Positions 12,969 to 25,307 are shown, numbered from the stretch's first letter. The stretch: 64,000 nt of DNA from Nemopilema nomurai (GCA_003864495.1 ML133395.1:1974873-2038872); one strand, 5' to 3'. Notes: generated from the letters alone by a model not told the origin. Translations and numbers: made by a program.

Positions 12969-15900
12969 CTAAAAGAAAGCGAAAACAAAACTCAAAATTT
13001 GATACCCAGACAAGCCAGCAGGAAAGGCATGGCCAGCACTGGAGACAAGCAGCAGAATAGAAGTGTTGCCTTGCATTTCCTCAGTGAGACTTACACAAGT
13101 TCAATGTCCAAATACAAAGTATAATGAAAACAACAAATGTATGACAGTTTTTTATACAAACAAGTATTTTTGCCCTCTTGCCTAGATTGACATTTGTTGC
13201 TTGACAAATTGTTAACAACTTTTTGCACGTATTTGATTGAAAATTCACCCGATTTGATTCCTTTTTGCTGTCAGCTTTCTTTTCTTTTCATTTCAAAGTG
13301 TGCGACCTGGACATTGAGCCTTCACAGTATAAGGTTTCTTTATTATCTTATCCATTTAGCTAGTCAACAGTGACAAAAAGTCTAAAATTCAGGCAAAAAA
13401 GCTTTAGTGCCTTTATCACTTTCAAACGCATCTGAGAATCTAAAATAAGAAGAAAATTGCGGGGTAGACAAAATATTTCCACCCTCTGCTATCCGTAGAC
13501 GAATTTTGTACTGTCACCGTACCGTTTTTGAAGAAGACAGTGTAAACAGGGTCTGAAATAACCAGATATGTAAGAGTGTAAATCGCATGCATGAAAGAAA
13601 TAATGCCTGTGGTTTCCTTTTGACGAAGACTGATTTGCTACTCCAAATAGAGATTTTACAAAGATTTGCTTTTCACTACTTCAAAAGAGCCAAAACTATC
13701 CTTATTAGGAATTTACATTCCCTTTCTACAAAAAATTTAGAGACTCTCAACTCTAAGTATGGACTCTGTACCTTTCTCTCATCATCAGAAGACACTAAAA
13801 TAAAATGGCTTCTTTCCAAAGGAATCTGGCTTTAGTGATATTCCATAAACACCATCCTCAGATAAATCTGGCTTGACTCTAAGAAATAAAGACAATCATC
13901 AATGACAACATTTATGACCTTCAGATTAATACAAGAAATGTAGTCTATCTCAAAATTTTTATAGCTGATTGAAAGTTTGCAGCTACCAGTGACCTGAGCT
14001 CTTACAAAAAGTCCTAAACAACAAAAATGGAGACTTGCAATCAAAACGTTGGCTGCAAATTAAAGTTTCAACATCTTTTTAAAACAGTTTTGGGCAGATC
14101 ACTTCCATCAACAAAGCTTTCTCTGTTGTCAGGATGTTTCTGCTTCACTACCTGTCACAGCAATGCATTGCATAAGATTTGTGGTAAAAAAGAGTGTTCT
14201 GATAAAAACCCCAGCTAGTGCATTTGCTTAAAACAAAACAAAATATAAGCTTTATCAACTTGCTAATGCAGTAAATTGACTGCAATATTAATTCTCTTGA
14301 TGCTTGTTAGCAGTAAGAGATAAATAGGAATGAGCATTCCAACTTTGATTACAAAGTAGCTGGGATATTCATGAGCCTTGTTCAGTTTTTATAGCTGATT
14401 TGCAAAGTTAAAGAGCAGAAAATCTTATGAGATACCTTTTCCATACAGCCAGCATTTGCCCACAATTTTTTTGCATTATTAAATACTTCTACATACCAAC
14501 CATGTTTTAGCTACTTAATTTGTAAGGAGAATAATTCCAAATTTGTTTTTCAGCCTTTTTGTTGAGAAATAGATTGTTGAAATAGTTTCCAAATCATATC
14601 TGTCTAATTCTCTTCTAAGCATGTACCAAAAAAGTTGACTGATGAACTCACTCATATCCTAGTATGCAAAAGGCATTTTGCTCTTTCTGTGATTTGAAGT
14701 CTTTGTAATAATACAAGCACCCTTCGCGTAGAATTAAATATCTTGTTTGCACTAAAATGAGAAGAATAAATATTTAAGTACAAATATTTATGTACAAGTG
14801 TCATTGACTACTCAAATGACTTTTGGGTAGTAATATCACAAACCAACTCATTTCCTTACATTTGATATATTGCTCATAATCTTTATGGCAGTATTGATTT
14901 ATGAAAAATTTTATAATTTAATGTCCTAAAGAGTATATACTAAGAGCAAGTTTTCCACTTTGTAATTAAGCACAGATTTAAAAACATAGAACAGTTATGC
15001 TTTGGATCATGCAGAACTTTTACTTTTTCTGGAGCACAAAAATCTAATTGAAAAGATGTTACAATACATTTTGGTGCTCCTTTTCAGCTAATCAAGCTTT
15101 CATTAGTATTAAATTATCCTTACAAGTTAAGCAAGTTTAGCCTAAAATGTAAAGAATCAGCCATCACTGTTTCATCTTAAAACCATTGCTTCCATAGATA
15201 TTCAAAAGTATGATGTCATAAATGTATCAAACACTCAGCAAGCCTGCATGCCATCATTACTCTCTAAAGGTTTACGTAAAAACCTACATACAAGCTGTCT
15301 CTAAACATAAGCTGCACGCCAAGTCTGAGGCCTCCAAATTGAAAAAAAGTATTTTGTCTAATACTTTATCATTGAAAATAATTTTTTAAAAATCCATGAA
15401 ACTCTTCTTTATCTTCAGTTAGTCTAAAAGCTCATTTTTTGCATTTGATTTAATGTCATTCTCATGCCTTGATAGAATAAGTCAGTATCATCAACTTCAT
15501 CACCATTGTTATGTCTTGACCTTTTCTGTATTTCACCTCTGATTGCTTGCATTTCAAAATCATTTTTGTCAAAAATAAAATTAACTTTTTGTTACCCACA
15601 ATAATAGCAAGCATGTTTTCAGATATGAGAACCGAAGTTGATCACTTTGCACATAAGCAACACTTCAATTTTGAGGTACAAAATGAGGTCAACTGTGCAG
15701 CTTAAACACAGGTTTTTAGGGCATCATCTACATGTACAACTAGCGTACTTTTACTTTCAGTCCAAGAAAGAGCATGCAAAGCACCTACTTGAACGAAGTC
15801 GTCCACCTGGCTTCACTGCAAATCCAGCATGAGAAACACCCTCCCCCAGCAAATTTTTGGCAGGTATATTCTTCATAGGTGTTCTCTCCATTTTCTTTGT

Positions 15901-17445
15901 TTAATTAATACCTTTTAAGTACCTAGGGCAAAAATATGGTGTGATATAGCCTTTCTAGAATAAGAATAACAATGAATATGCTTACAGATTATACTAAAAA
16001 CTATACACAAGCCTCTAATATTTATTGAAACAATAAAGACCTTATAATTATTGCATAAATATTTGACAGGGTCTCTTGATTTCATAAATTCAACAATCAT
16101 ATTTTCAATACCACATCTATATCTTGTACATCATACAAAAGCATGCTCCCAGTACAAAAACTGTCTTTGTATCCTTATGTGAAAATAGCGAATGCTGACT
16201 GAACAATACCTTGAAAAACCTTAGAAATTTACCAGACCTGCCCACTGTGCCTCATCTCATATAAATGAAGTTTTTTCGAAAACTTAGTGCTTTGTTATTG
16301 TTTGTATAAAACGGCACTATGCATACGAAAAATAGGTAGTTGGACTTTTCAATTAACTGCAAACAACCAAAGTATCATGGCGGAGTTTCAGTTTCCTGGA
16401 CCGGCTATAGCAATAACGTGGACCCTGGCAGTTGTTAGAAACAGAATCTTCGAGGCAATTTCATAGAGCAGAAGAGATTGGCATTGCAGGATTTTTCTGT
16501 AGAAAGGATTTCTGGGGTACAATTCAACCTGCTTGATACCGATGATAACTGCTGCAACAAAGTGATTGCACTTTTGTCGTTGAGCTAGCTACGTAAGCGA
16601 GAGAAGACTTTGATTCGGCCCATCTCGTTCTTCTCTTATTTCCTCCCTAGGCCTCGATGCAATTCGAATGCAAAAATGGCACTATTTCACTCGTAGAAAC
16701 AATCTTAAACCCCATTCAGAAATTAGATTCTAATTTACTCTCCCGGCGTTGTGTGTGCATTTAAAGTTCGTGGAAAAGCAAAGACATGGCAGTGACGGTA
16801 TGCATCAAGCTCCAAAGTTAGGCCAAGCAAAACCATTCACGCTTACTTACCTAGACGTTGATTGATCTTCAATGGTCAATAAACGATAGAACAATCTCAG
16901 CAATGCAGTCTGCACATTTTGAACTAGTTTCCCTAAACGTTCAATTGACAAGAGCTGGTAATATACCATCAAATACACTTCAAACACAACTCTTCAGATT
17001 TTCCGCGTTGTGACGTCACGGGTAAATAGCAAAAGTCGCCACAGGGTGTCAAAAAGGTCACATGTATGAAACAGGAAGCTGAGAGCCAAGCCTATGCTTT
17101 TCTCGGCCTGGTAAGAAACGCATTAGGACTGAGATGAGCCCCAGTGATTTCTTGTTCTATTTCTGCTTTTCTCTAGATATGTAGTAGCGTTTATTGTATG
17201 TTATGCTGTAGTGGTATTTATTATCAGTTGATCGCTAAACTTGCTTCAAAAGCTAGGGGGCGGACTTGGATACCAAAAACTAATTCATTTTAATAAACTT
17301 CAAAAATGTACAATTTGCAAAAGACCATGTCCAGGGGAGTATTCAGCCTTATGATAGTCATGCCCTCCTTCCAGGCATTGTGTGGTAATCCAGTTGTACA
17401 CATATTTCTGTTGCATGTCGACGCGTGTACTTTGCAACAAGGAAA
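12969..17445. other. AT-rich stretch, no supported gene
   Basis: Presumably introns and upstream sequence of the proline-rich gene. A possible mini-exon on the - strand near 13550-13515 reads DPVYTVFFKN between an acceptor 'ttatttcag' and a donor GTACGG, but I could not chain it to the exon at 12968. Other open frames are short and unconvincing. Confidence 0.4.
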
Positions 17446-17453
17446 CATAGCAA

Positions 17454-19462
17454 CAGGGGCGAAACTGCTGGGAGGGTATGGGAGGGTGCTGCAGCCCCCC
17501 CCCCCCCCCACCCCAATCTTCAAAAAAAGCGGATTCTTTCGGGCAAATATTTCGCTGCCAGTATATTTGTCGGGCAAAAAATTTTGCATAGGTCGCACTT
17601 TCATTGCTATTTTTTCGCTCCAGCTTGATTTTTTGAATTTATGGTCTCCACCCAATTGGGAAAACAAAACAGAAGCCCTGTATGCGGAAATTTGATTTGT
17701 CTTTGCACTAATGTTTATGCGATTAGTCATGAAGAAGACAAAGCTCTTGACGTTGGCAATGCAAAAAGAAGAGCTTAATATCTTGGATGCACTTTTATTG
17801 GCAGAATAAACTGTTAAAATTTTGGAATCGATGAGGGAATTCTGGTATGACATTGATAATGAGGTCTGTGCTTGCATTCAGTTTTGCAAAAATACTTTAA
17901 AAACAGACCCAGAAGATGAATACGCTCGAATTCACAGACAACGAAAAATGCCAAGGAGGTGTGACGAGAATCAAGACACAGAAGCATCGCTGGCCATTAA
18001 TGTATACTATTGAAAGGTTGTACACTTGATTCACTCATACACGAGTACACCGAAAACGTGAAGCAATGTTTAGAAAACATTTTTCCTTTAGCAAAACTGC
18101 TTCAACCACCACTTGCAAAGCCCAGTATTGAAGATATGAATGCCGTAGGTCAGCTTGTTCCTCCGTCTCTGTCGATAGATATCGCTTGTCTCGAAATGGA
18201 GTAGGATGTATTTGTCAATCACGTACCTTATGAAAGTTTACATCAGGTTTGCCAATATGCTTTGCAAATAAACGTATATTCCCAATGATTCACAGACTAT
18301 TTAAGTTACTTTTTACGGCACCAGTCAGTGTTGCAAAGGACGGGCGAACTTTTAGCAAGATGAAGATTTTTAAGTCAAAGGCTTTTTAAGGGTGATGAGC
18401 GACTCGACAATTTGTTTATATTGGCGTGCGAGAAAGATCTGACCGATAAAATTGACTTGAATATGCCATTGATGGTTTGGAGTGATAGAGAAAAACCGAA
18501 AGTTTAAAATCAAACTCCAAAAAGAAAATTGATTTCTATTGATTTTGATATAGGATTATCATTTTTGTTGAAACATTGTAGACTGCGTAGCCGTTTCTGA
18601 ATTCCAATATTGTTTTGTTTTGATGTTTTACTGTGATAAAATTGAGACCCTACTTCAATCTCTTTTTTAAATTGCTCTCTTAATAGCCAGGAGATTTAGA
18701 AAGTGACTACTATTTTTCTTTTATAGAAAAGACAGTCCTTACAAATACTTGGTTTTTCGAACATGTTTATGGCCAACACCAGAAAAACAAGAGGCATATT
18801 TTTGACTTTGAAAAACAGCCTGATGTAATGTGTTTACGTTTAGCGCTGATGCAATGCTTTTATGTAGGCTCGCTGTAATTAGATATTTTAGGATTGACTG
18901 GACTGTTGACAACAGACGCTGTGGCCACAGCAACAAAACGAGATAACGCTGCTTGATCTTACGTAATGCCTTTGAAATATCTTGTAATCGTCACGGTTGT
19001 TAAGAAAACTGATTATCGTATCCAAGCATTCTATTTTGGACATGTTAACTTGACTTGTATAAAAGGCGGTAGCTTAAGATGCAGAGACAGATGTGAGCGG
19101 GGAGCTCTGAGGCCGGTCAGAAGGGTATTTTCTGAGAACGTTGGCTTGAGTCCCGTTACCTTATTTACATTAGTATTTAATATTACACTTTCACATTGAT
19201 AACTTCAGTATTTTATCTTCTCTATATATATTTTGTGTTACATTCCTGAAGCTACTGGGCGTGGTTGGGTGTGACACTGAGTCTGAGGGCCTAACTACAT
19301 AGTGACCCTTTGTCGGGCTCCCCGATGTCTTTAATGCTTGAGGCGATGTTCCCTAAAGATGATGTTCAGGCATGACACGCCCCTTTGCAAGCAAGACACG
19401 CCCTTTTGTCGGGCATCTAAGCCTCACACCCCCTTAATGAAAACAGTAAAGTTTCGCCCCTG
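17454..19462 (+). mobile_element. Decayed hAT DNA transposon with TIRs and 8-bp target duplication
   Basis: Terminal inverted repeats are CAGGGGCGAAACT at 17454 and AGTTTCGCCCCTG ending at 19462. The flanking 8-mers are catagcaa (17446-17453) and cattgcaa (19463-19470), a 7/8 match, as expected for hAT elements. The interior holds broken transposase remnants. A 14-C homopolymer lies just inside the left end near 17497. Length is about 2.0 kb, and the stops and frame breaks make it non-autonomous. Confidence 0.85.
17822..18480 (+). pseudogene. hAT transposase remnant (C-terminal part)
   Basis: Broken + strand frames read in the order expected for the C-terminal half of a ZMYM/ZBED-type hAT transposase. 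They are an RRCDEN segment (17822-18013), LDSLIHEYTENVKQCLE (18010-18204), then at 18300-18410 TAPVSVAKDGRTFSKMKIFK followed, after a stop and frame change, by DERLDNLFILACEKD. The last two correspond to the conserved hAT C-terminal dimerisation segment. Family assignment is from recall of these motifs. In-frame stops show it is dead. Confidence 0.7.
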
Positions 19463-19549
19463 CATTGCAAGCGGTAAAATGTGGCGGGATTATTGCTTTT
19501 GCTGTTCATTTGAAAAAACTGCCTTAAAAAATAAAAATCCATATCCTTG

Positions 19550-19554
19550 GACCA
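19550..19554. repeat. Target-site duplication GACCA, left
   Basis: GACCA directly precedes the TGTTCG start of the left LTR and is repeated directly after the right LTR at 25781-25785. A 5-bp duplication fits BEL/Pao integration. Confidence 0.85.
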
Positions 19555-19978
19555 TGTTCGAAAAGGCAGCAATTTGCCCTTTCGGCGCTGAGTTCAACAA
19601 TAAGAAAAGGAATAAACCTTGAATAACAAACTGGTTATAAATAAATCTTAAAACAACTGCGATGCGTTGCGAAGGCCTCCTAAACGTTCTCTCGATAACA
19701 CTTTCAATCCGCTTATTTTTCTCTTCGTTTTCGCTCTTTTTCTTCTTTCATACTTCACTCATCTCCTACGCTCCTTCCGTCTCTCTCTCCTAAATTATAA
19801 TAACGAGTTATATAGTTAATTGAATACAATAGGGAGGAAAATCTTTTCTCCCTAAAAATGCTAAGAATTTAAATGCAAGTGCATGTGCAAAAGCCAATAT
19901 CTGAGTGCAATATAAGCGTTGATTACTATACAAACAGCGAATTAACATACAACAGCAAGCTTGGAAACCTTTTTAACA
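19555..19978 (-). repeat. BEL element 3' LTR (left copy)
   Basis: Starts TGTTCGAAAAGG and ends CTTTTTAACA; same length (424 bp) and, by eye, same sequence as the copy at 25357-25780. Confidence 0.95.
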
Positions 19979-19990
19979 CCCCCCTCCTTG
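19979..19990 (-). other. Polypurine tract of BEL element
   Basis: On the - strand AAGGAGGGGGG directly abuts the 3' LTR. This is the expected position and composition of the plus-strand primer. Confidence 0.8.
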
Positions 19991-19992
19991 AC

Positions 19993-22900
19993 TCACCCTG
20001 AGTCAAGCATAGTGCGCGTGCGCCACATGGAGTCAATTGCAGCCGACCGCCGCGGGCGTTTCCTCCCTCTCTCTCCAGAATCCAACTCATTCTTCGATTC
20101 TACGTTTACAGGAATAGATAACTCCAATGGATACAATTTTTGTATCGGTCGATTAAAATAAACAGGCTTACCCTTAACATTGCCACAAACCTTGGCTCCT
20201 CGAACAACTCCATCTTTTCCTGGAAGCAAATCTACCACCTTTGCCATTTTCCACATACCACGTTTTATTTTATCTTCTTGCACCAAAACCAAGTCTCCTT
20301 TATTTAGCATGTTATCTCCTGCTCTAACATGTCTGTGTGATTCCCTAAGCTCTGTCAAATACTCCTTGTGCCACCTACTCCAAAAGTGAGATAATTTCTG
20401 TGTCAAATAAAAAAATCGTTTATCACAGGGAATGTCGTCGACCTTACCATCAGGTAATCCGTCAACAAAAGAAAACAATTTCCTTCCAAAAATCAGATGG
20501 TCAGGAGTTAGTGGCTCTTCACCTAACTCATCATATAAATACGTTAGTGGCCTGGCATTTAGAATTGCTTCAACTTCTATAAGAATTGTAGACAATTCAT
20601 CATATGTCAATCTGGCACTGCCCAAGGCCTTTCGTAAGCACCTCTTGGTGCTACCAATGAGTCGTTCAAACATACCTCCTTGCCAAGGGCTGAGTTCCAG
20701 GTTGAAATGCCATCTTATTCTACGAATTAGCAAGAAATTCTTTACCGTTATATCATTATAAAGACTTTCCATGAACCTTTTAGTAGCCTTGAAAGTCTTA
20801 GCATTATCAGAAATTATTAAAGCAGGTGCTCCTCTTCTAGCTGTAAATTTACGAAGACTTCTGATGAATGTAGGTGCTGATAAATCTTTTACCAGTTCTA
20901 AATGCACCGCTCGTGATGTACAACAAGTGAACAATACAAAATATGACTTCCTCATTTCACCTGATTCAGATTTGTAATACAGTGGCCCTGCGAAATCTAG
21001 TCCACAATTACTAAAGGGTGGTGCCTCCTGCACACGATGTTCAGGTAATGGTGCAGTAGTAGGTGGTGAATAGGGTTTACCTTCATGTCTTCGACAAACG
21101 TTGCATTTTTGTATAACTTTTTTGACATACTGTCTTCCATGCACTACCCAAAATCTGCTTCTTAGTTCACTCAGTGTCTGTCTAACTTTATTGTGACCGG
21201 CAATGTAATGACAATAATCAGTAACAAGCCATGTGAAATGATGTTCCGATGGCAACAAAATGGGAAATTTGGCATTCATTTCCAAATCTGCATTTTCCAT
21301 TCGACCTTTGCATTTAACAATACCATTTTCCTTGAACAAACCAAGTTGTTGTCCTACCTTTTCAACCATCTTGCTCTCCAATAATTGTTTCTGGCTTTCT
21401 AAAATCCAGTATCGTTCTGCTTCGTTCAATTCATCTATGCTCAAATCATTCTCACGATTAACAGTTTCATTTCTCCTCTTAGCAATCATATTGTTCTTAA
21501 ACCTCAGAACCCATGCTGTAACCTTTAGAAGCCGATGTAGAGAGCTGAATCTGTGAACATCAATAACAGGTGTTTTTTCTGCAATTGTGACAATGTGTGC
21601 TGCTGTTGTCTTCCTGCATTCAGATTGAATCTCTTCCGAATTTTCTAAAATGATACCTTTTGGCCAATGAGCTGTCCCTAACCTGAGCCATTTTGGACCA
21701 TGCCACCACAATTCACTTGTCTGCAAGGACTCAGGTGAAACCCCCCTGGATCCAATATCTGCAGGGTTTTCCACCCCCGGACAATGACCCCAATCAACCT
21801 TATTTGTGCTGGTCAAAATTTCATTAACACGATGCCTCACAAATTGTTTCCACTCCCCAGAATTCAGAATCCAAAATAAGGACGTTTTGCTATCCAACCA
21901 GAAGCGTACACCATCAATATGTACCTGAGAACTAAGAGAATCATACACTGTCTTCATCAGATTTGCTAAAATTCTAGCTGAAAGCAATTCAAGCCTTGGG
22001 ATACTGTGGCCTTTCAATGGTGCAATCCTAGTCTTAGCACAAACAAGCTGGGAACATACACCATTTGGAGTTTCATATACCATATATATTGTGGCACAAT
22101 AAGCAGACAAACTGGCATCTCCAAAGCCATGCAAGTAGCAACTCTTAATTTCCTTGGAATCAGCTCCATATAAGCATCTTGGTACGGAAATCTTGGGAAA
22201 ATGCTTTAAACCTGATATCCAAGATGACATTTTCATGGCACACAATTCTTGAAAAACAGATTTAGCCTTAACTGTCAATGGGCTCACTAATCCCAGAGGA
22301 TCAAAAAGCTTAGCTAAAGCACTTAAGATACTCCTTTTTGTCGCTGCCTTGTCCTGAAGATCTGCTATCATTCTGTCTAGCTGGAACTCAAACTTATCCT
22401 TCTCAACATCCCAATCAATCCCTAAGACCTTGGTTTTCCCAGTGGCTGTTACTTCTAGGCCAAGCTTCTCTTTAGCATAAGTTTGTTCAACACAACTGTT
22501 TTCATTCACCTGGTTTCCCTTTTCAGACTCCCTAATTACTGCCTGTAATTCTGGTTCATTGGTTTTCCATTTTCTGAGCTGAAAACCCCCTTCTAAAAGT
22601 CGTGATTTGGCCTTCTGGTATAACTGCGAGGCTTCTTCAAAATCATCACATCCTGTCACCAGGTCATCACAATAAAAATTTTCGCACAAATTCTTAACAA
22701 ATTCAGGGTCTTGCTTTTCATACATTCTAATGTGATGTCTGAGAATGGCATTAAGAAGAAAAGGAGACGAGTTTACCCCAAAAACAAGAGTGCGATATCT
22801 GTATTCTATGACTGACAATTCACTTGCATTTATGTCTTCTACCCAAAGAAATCGCAACACATCCCTATCAGAGGGTTCAACCAATATTTGCAAAAATGCC

Positions 22901-23508
22901 TTCTGTATGTCTCCTACCAATGCAATCCTTCTCTCCCTAAATCTGACAAGGATATCAAAAAGTAGAGGTGTAAGGGATGGACCAATATGAAGGCAATCAT
23001 TTAAGGAAGTGCCCCCCTTCTTTTCCTTCGACGATGCATCAAAAACAACCCGCACCTTGGTGGTTTCTGCTTCATTTCTAATGACTGCTTGGTGGGGCAA
23101 ATAATGAACATTCTTACCTGAATCCAAATTTGTGACCCTTTCAATGATTCCTTCTTTCAACTGCTCAGATATTATGTTGTCATACTCTTTCATCACCTCT
23201 GGCTGACCTTTCAATTTCCTGACTTGTGTTTTGAGCCTGGCAAGGCTTGTGCTATAATTAGAAGGTAAGGGATCATGATTGACTTTCCAAGGCAACTTTG
23301 TACTGTATCTGTTTCCATCAAACCTCACATCATCTAATACTTCCTCCTGAATTTCGTTGCACTCACGGATTCCTATACTATCTAAATCCCAAATTTTTTC
23401 CACACAATCATTGATGGAAACACCACGGCTGTCAGACTCAATAACTGACACATGATTGACACTGACATCATTATCATTAATATGCTTACCTTTGAGAGGC
23501 CCTGACAT
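19993..23508 (-). CDS. pol: BEL/Pao pol: reverse transcriptase, RNase H, integrase
   Basis: A 1171-codon frame. RT: the first catalytic Asp is in VGDIQKAF (about residue 200) and the active-site box is YCDD (279-282), where the third base-family residue is Cys in place of the usual Val. An RNase H segment follows (HGFGDAS), then the integrase zinc-binding H-H-C-C region (HYIAGH ... CNVCRRH), an integrase core with GLDFAGP and SDNAKTF, and a DUF5641-like C-terminus. The ATG at 23508 is probably not a true start: BEL elements normally translate gag-pro-pol as one polyprotein, and the conserved junction segment is split between this frame and the end of the gag-protease frame, which overlaps by 127 nt. 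Confidence 0.93.
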   Translation of the reverse strand: MSGPLKGKHINDNDVSVNHVSVIESDSRGVSINDCVEKIWDLDSIGIRECNEIQEEVLDDVRFDGNRYSTKLPWKVNHDPLPSNYSTSLARLKTQVRKLKGQPEVMKEYDNIISEQLKEGIIERVTNLDSGKNVHYLPHQAVIRNEAETTKVRVVFDASSKEKKGGTSLNDCLHIGPSLTPLLFDILVRFRERRIALVGDIQKAFLQILVEPSDRDVLRFLWVEDINASELSVIEYRYRTLVFGVNSSPFLLNAILRHHIRMYEKQDPEFVKNLCENFYCDDLVTGCDDFEEASQLYQKAKSRLLEGGFQLRKWKTNEPELQAVIRESEKGNQVNENSCVEQTYAKEKLGLEVTATGKTKVLGIDWDVEKDKFEFQLDRMIADLQDKAATKRSILSALAKLFDPLGLVSPLTVKAKSVFQELCAMKMSSWISGLKHFPKISVPRCLYGADSKEIKSCYLHGFGDASLSAYCATIYMVYETPNGVCSQLVCAKTRIAPLKGHSIPRLELLSARILANLMKTVYDSLSSQVHIDGVRFWLDSKTSLFWILNSGEWKQFVRHRVNEILTSTNKVDWGHCPGVENPADIGSRGVSPESLQTSELWWHGPKWLRLGTAHWPKGIILENSEEIQSECRKTTAAHIVTIAEKTPVIDVHRFSSLHRLLKVTAWVLRFKNNMIAKRRNETVNRENDLSIDELNEAERYWILESQKQLLESKMVEKVGQQLGLFKENGIVKCKGRMENADLEMNAKFPILLPSEHHFTWLVTDYCHYIAGHNKVRQTLSELRSRFWVVHGRQYVKKVIQKCNVCRRHEGKPYSPPTTAPLPEHRVQEAPPFSNCGLDFAGPLYYKSESGEMRKSYFVLFTCCTSRAVHLELVKDLSAPTFIRSLRKFTARRGAPALIISDNAKTFKATKRFMESLYNDITVKNFLLIRRIRWHFNLELSPWQGGMFERLIGSTKRCLRKALGSARLTYDELSTILIEVEAILNARPLTYLYDELGEEPLTPDHLIFGRKLFSFVDGLPDGKVDDIPCDKRFFYLTQKLSHFWSRWHKEYLTELRESHRHVRAGDNMLNKGDLVLVQEDKIKRGMWKMAKVVDLLPGKDGVVRGAKVCGNVKGKPVYFNRPIQKLYPLELSIPVNVESKNELDSGERGRKRPRRSAAIDSMWRTRTMLDSG

Positions 23509-25307
23509 ACCCAGCCTAATTTAGTCCTAAGAGCTACTGGTTCATTAGGCCCCCCTCGTATTGTTTGGTCCTCTTGAATTGACCAAAGTTGGTCTGCACC
23601 AACCAGCACTTGAACCTGCAGGGTATCATCACTCTTGCAAACATCAGAAAACCATATATTTCTGAGATGACTATAATCATTCTTGACAAGATCAATCCTT
23701 TCATTACTTATCTCTGAAATTTCATCTACAACAATACAGCGAAGAGTGATACTTTCCTGTTTACTTGCATCATTAGCAATAGGCATCAATGAAACTTCAA
23801 CAATTTGCCTTACTTTTGTCTCAGGAGTGCTTGCACCAAATGCCCTTATTCCAATGCTTTCATTTGCAACTACCTTCAACTTCAACCTGTCAACAAGACT
23901 AGAAGTAACAAATGAACGATGTGAGCCAGTATCAAACAAAACTCTAACTCTCATTTTCTTCTCTCCTTCTCCACTCAAAATCGCTTGGGCTGTTTGCAAT
24001 ACGACTCCGTTACTAGTTCCTATCGTGCCTACACAAGCGCTGGGATTCGCACAACCTATAACTCTAGGACAGATAGTACAATGGTGAGTGCCCATGCAAT
24101 GCTTACACAACTGCGTAGAGTGACAATTAGCTACCCTGTGCCCTTTCTTTAAACACAGAAAACACCTAGCGTATTTTCTCAAAACATTCTTACGAGCGTT
24201 CAAATCTAAAACCTTCTTACAGTCCTCTTCTTTGTGAAAATCATTGCAAAAGGCGCATCTTGGCTTCCTGTCGCTCGTCATCAAGGCACTTGCAGATCTT
24301 GCTGGCTCTCTCGTTGAACTTGATTTAGCAATCCCGTGTTCCGTCGATCCTCCTGCCGCCCTAAGCATCGGTTGCTGAACTTCTCTTATATCCAGCTCCC
24401 TCCTGAACGCGTCCAACAAGTTTCTAACGCTCCAATCTTCATAAGATGAAGGACTCGCTGCTCCTCTAATCATGTTTAATCTGAAATCCTGAGGCAGTTT
24501 TTCCATTAAAACAGGCACAACAACTGAACAGTACGCATCCTCATCAATTCCCAAGGCATCAAGCCCGCGAATGTTGGTCTCGATCAAGTCGTAAAGGGCA
24601 CGAAGTCGCGGCACGTTGTTTTCGTTGTGAATTTTCTCTGTAGTGAGTAACTTGTTCAAATGGGCACGCTTTATAACCGCAGGTTTTGCGTATCGTTGAC
24701 GAAGAAGATCAATCGCTGATTGGTAATTTTCCGCTGTTAACTTGAATCCAGAAATTACAGATCTGGCCGGTTCAAGCAACAAGGACTTTAAGTACGAAAA
24801 TTTATCCACAGCCGTAAGCTCATCGTTTTCGTGCACACTGCTTTCGAAGTTGTCCCAAAATTCTGTCCATTCCTCGGCCTTGCCGCCAAACTTCTTAACC
24901 TCGAGCTGTGGTAGCTTTACTCTCGCTTTTCTTGCTGACGATTCACTTGATTCCGTTGATATGCTGCTTGGTGTTACTGGACTAGTCAGATTATTTGCCG
25001 TCTGCTCAAGTTGATCCGAAATAGTCAGACTAAGAAGGCCTATTCTTTCATTGAATTTGGCTGCATCCTCAATTTCATTTTCACAAGCATCCTCGCTCCC
25101 CTCATCTTCGCTAACGTGAACCAAAATATCTTGGTCAAGTTTCTTCAAAAACTTTTCTTTCTCCTCAAGTTGTCCTTTCAACTGCCGCAAGGTCTTCCTG
25201 TCTGTGTCGTCACTGTATGCCAACAAGCATCGTTCAATCTTCGTAATCAATCTTGACACTGAAGCCCGCACTCCAGCCCGAATTCTTTTCTGCTGGGCAA
25301 GATCCAT
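23382..25307 (-). CDS. gag-pro: BEL/Pao gag and aspartic protease
   Basis: A 641-codon frame with a true ATG. It has a basic and acidic coiled-coil-like start (1-110), a DUF1759-type gag core (about 130-310), Cys/His zinc-knuckle segments (CAFCNDFHKEEDC at 351-363, CFLCLKKGHRVANC at 382-395, CKHCMGTHHC at 401-410), and a retropepsin-like protease with DTGSHRSF (DTG at 459-461, DUF1758 type). The last 40 or so codons after KLGWV do not resemble the family and lie beyond the frame break at about 23506-23515. The conserved continuation is in the pol frame. The tail of this frame is therefore an artefact of the break. Confidence 0.92.
   Translation of the reverse strand: MDLAQQKRIRAGVRASVSRLITKIERCLLAYSDDTDRKTLRQLKGQLEEKEKFLKKLDQDILVHVSEDEGSEDACENEIEDAAKFNERIGLLSLTISDQLEQTANNLTSPVTPSSISTESSESSARKARVKLPQLEVKKFGGKAEEWTEFWDNFESSVHENDELTAVDKFSYLKSLLLEPARSVISGFKLTAENYQSAIDLLRQRYAKPAVIKRAHLNKLLTTEKIHNENNVPRLRALYDLIETNIRGLDALGIDEDAYCSVVVPVLMEKLPQDFRLNMIRGAASPSSYEDWSVRNLLDAFRRELDIREVQQPMLRAAGGSTEHGIAKSSSTREPARSASALMTSDRKPRCAFCNDFHKEEDCKKVLDLNARKNVLRKYARCFLCLKKGHRVANCHSTQLCKHCMGTHHCTICPRVIGCANPSACVGTIGTSNGVVLQTAQAILSGEGEKKMRVRVLFDTGSHRSFVTSSLVDRLKLKVVANESIGIRAFGASTPETKVRQIVEVSLMPIANDASKQESITLRCIVVDEISEISNERIDLVKNDYSHLRNIWFSDVCKSDDTLQVQVLVGADQLWSIQEDQTIRGGPNEPVALRTKLGWVCQGLSKVSILMIMMSVSIMCQLLSLTAVVFPSMIVWKKFGI

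Noticed and set aside
17290..17877. 195-codon - strand frame
   Set aside because: It crosses the hAT terminal repeat and the poly-C tract and is antisense to the transposase remnant.
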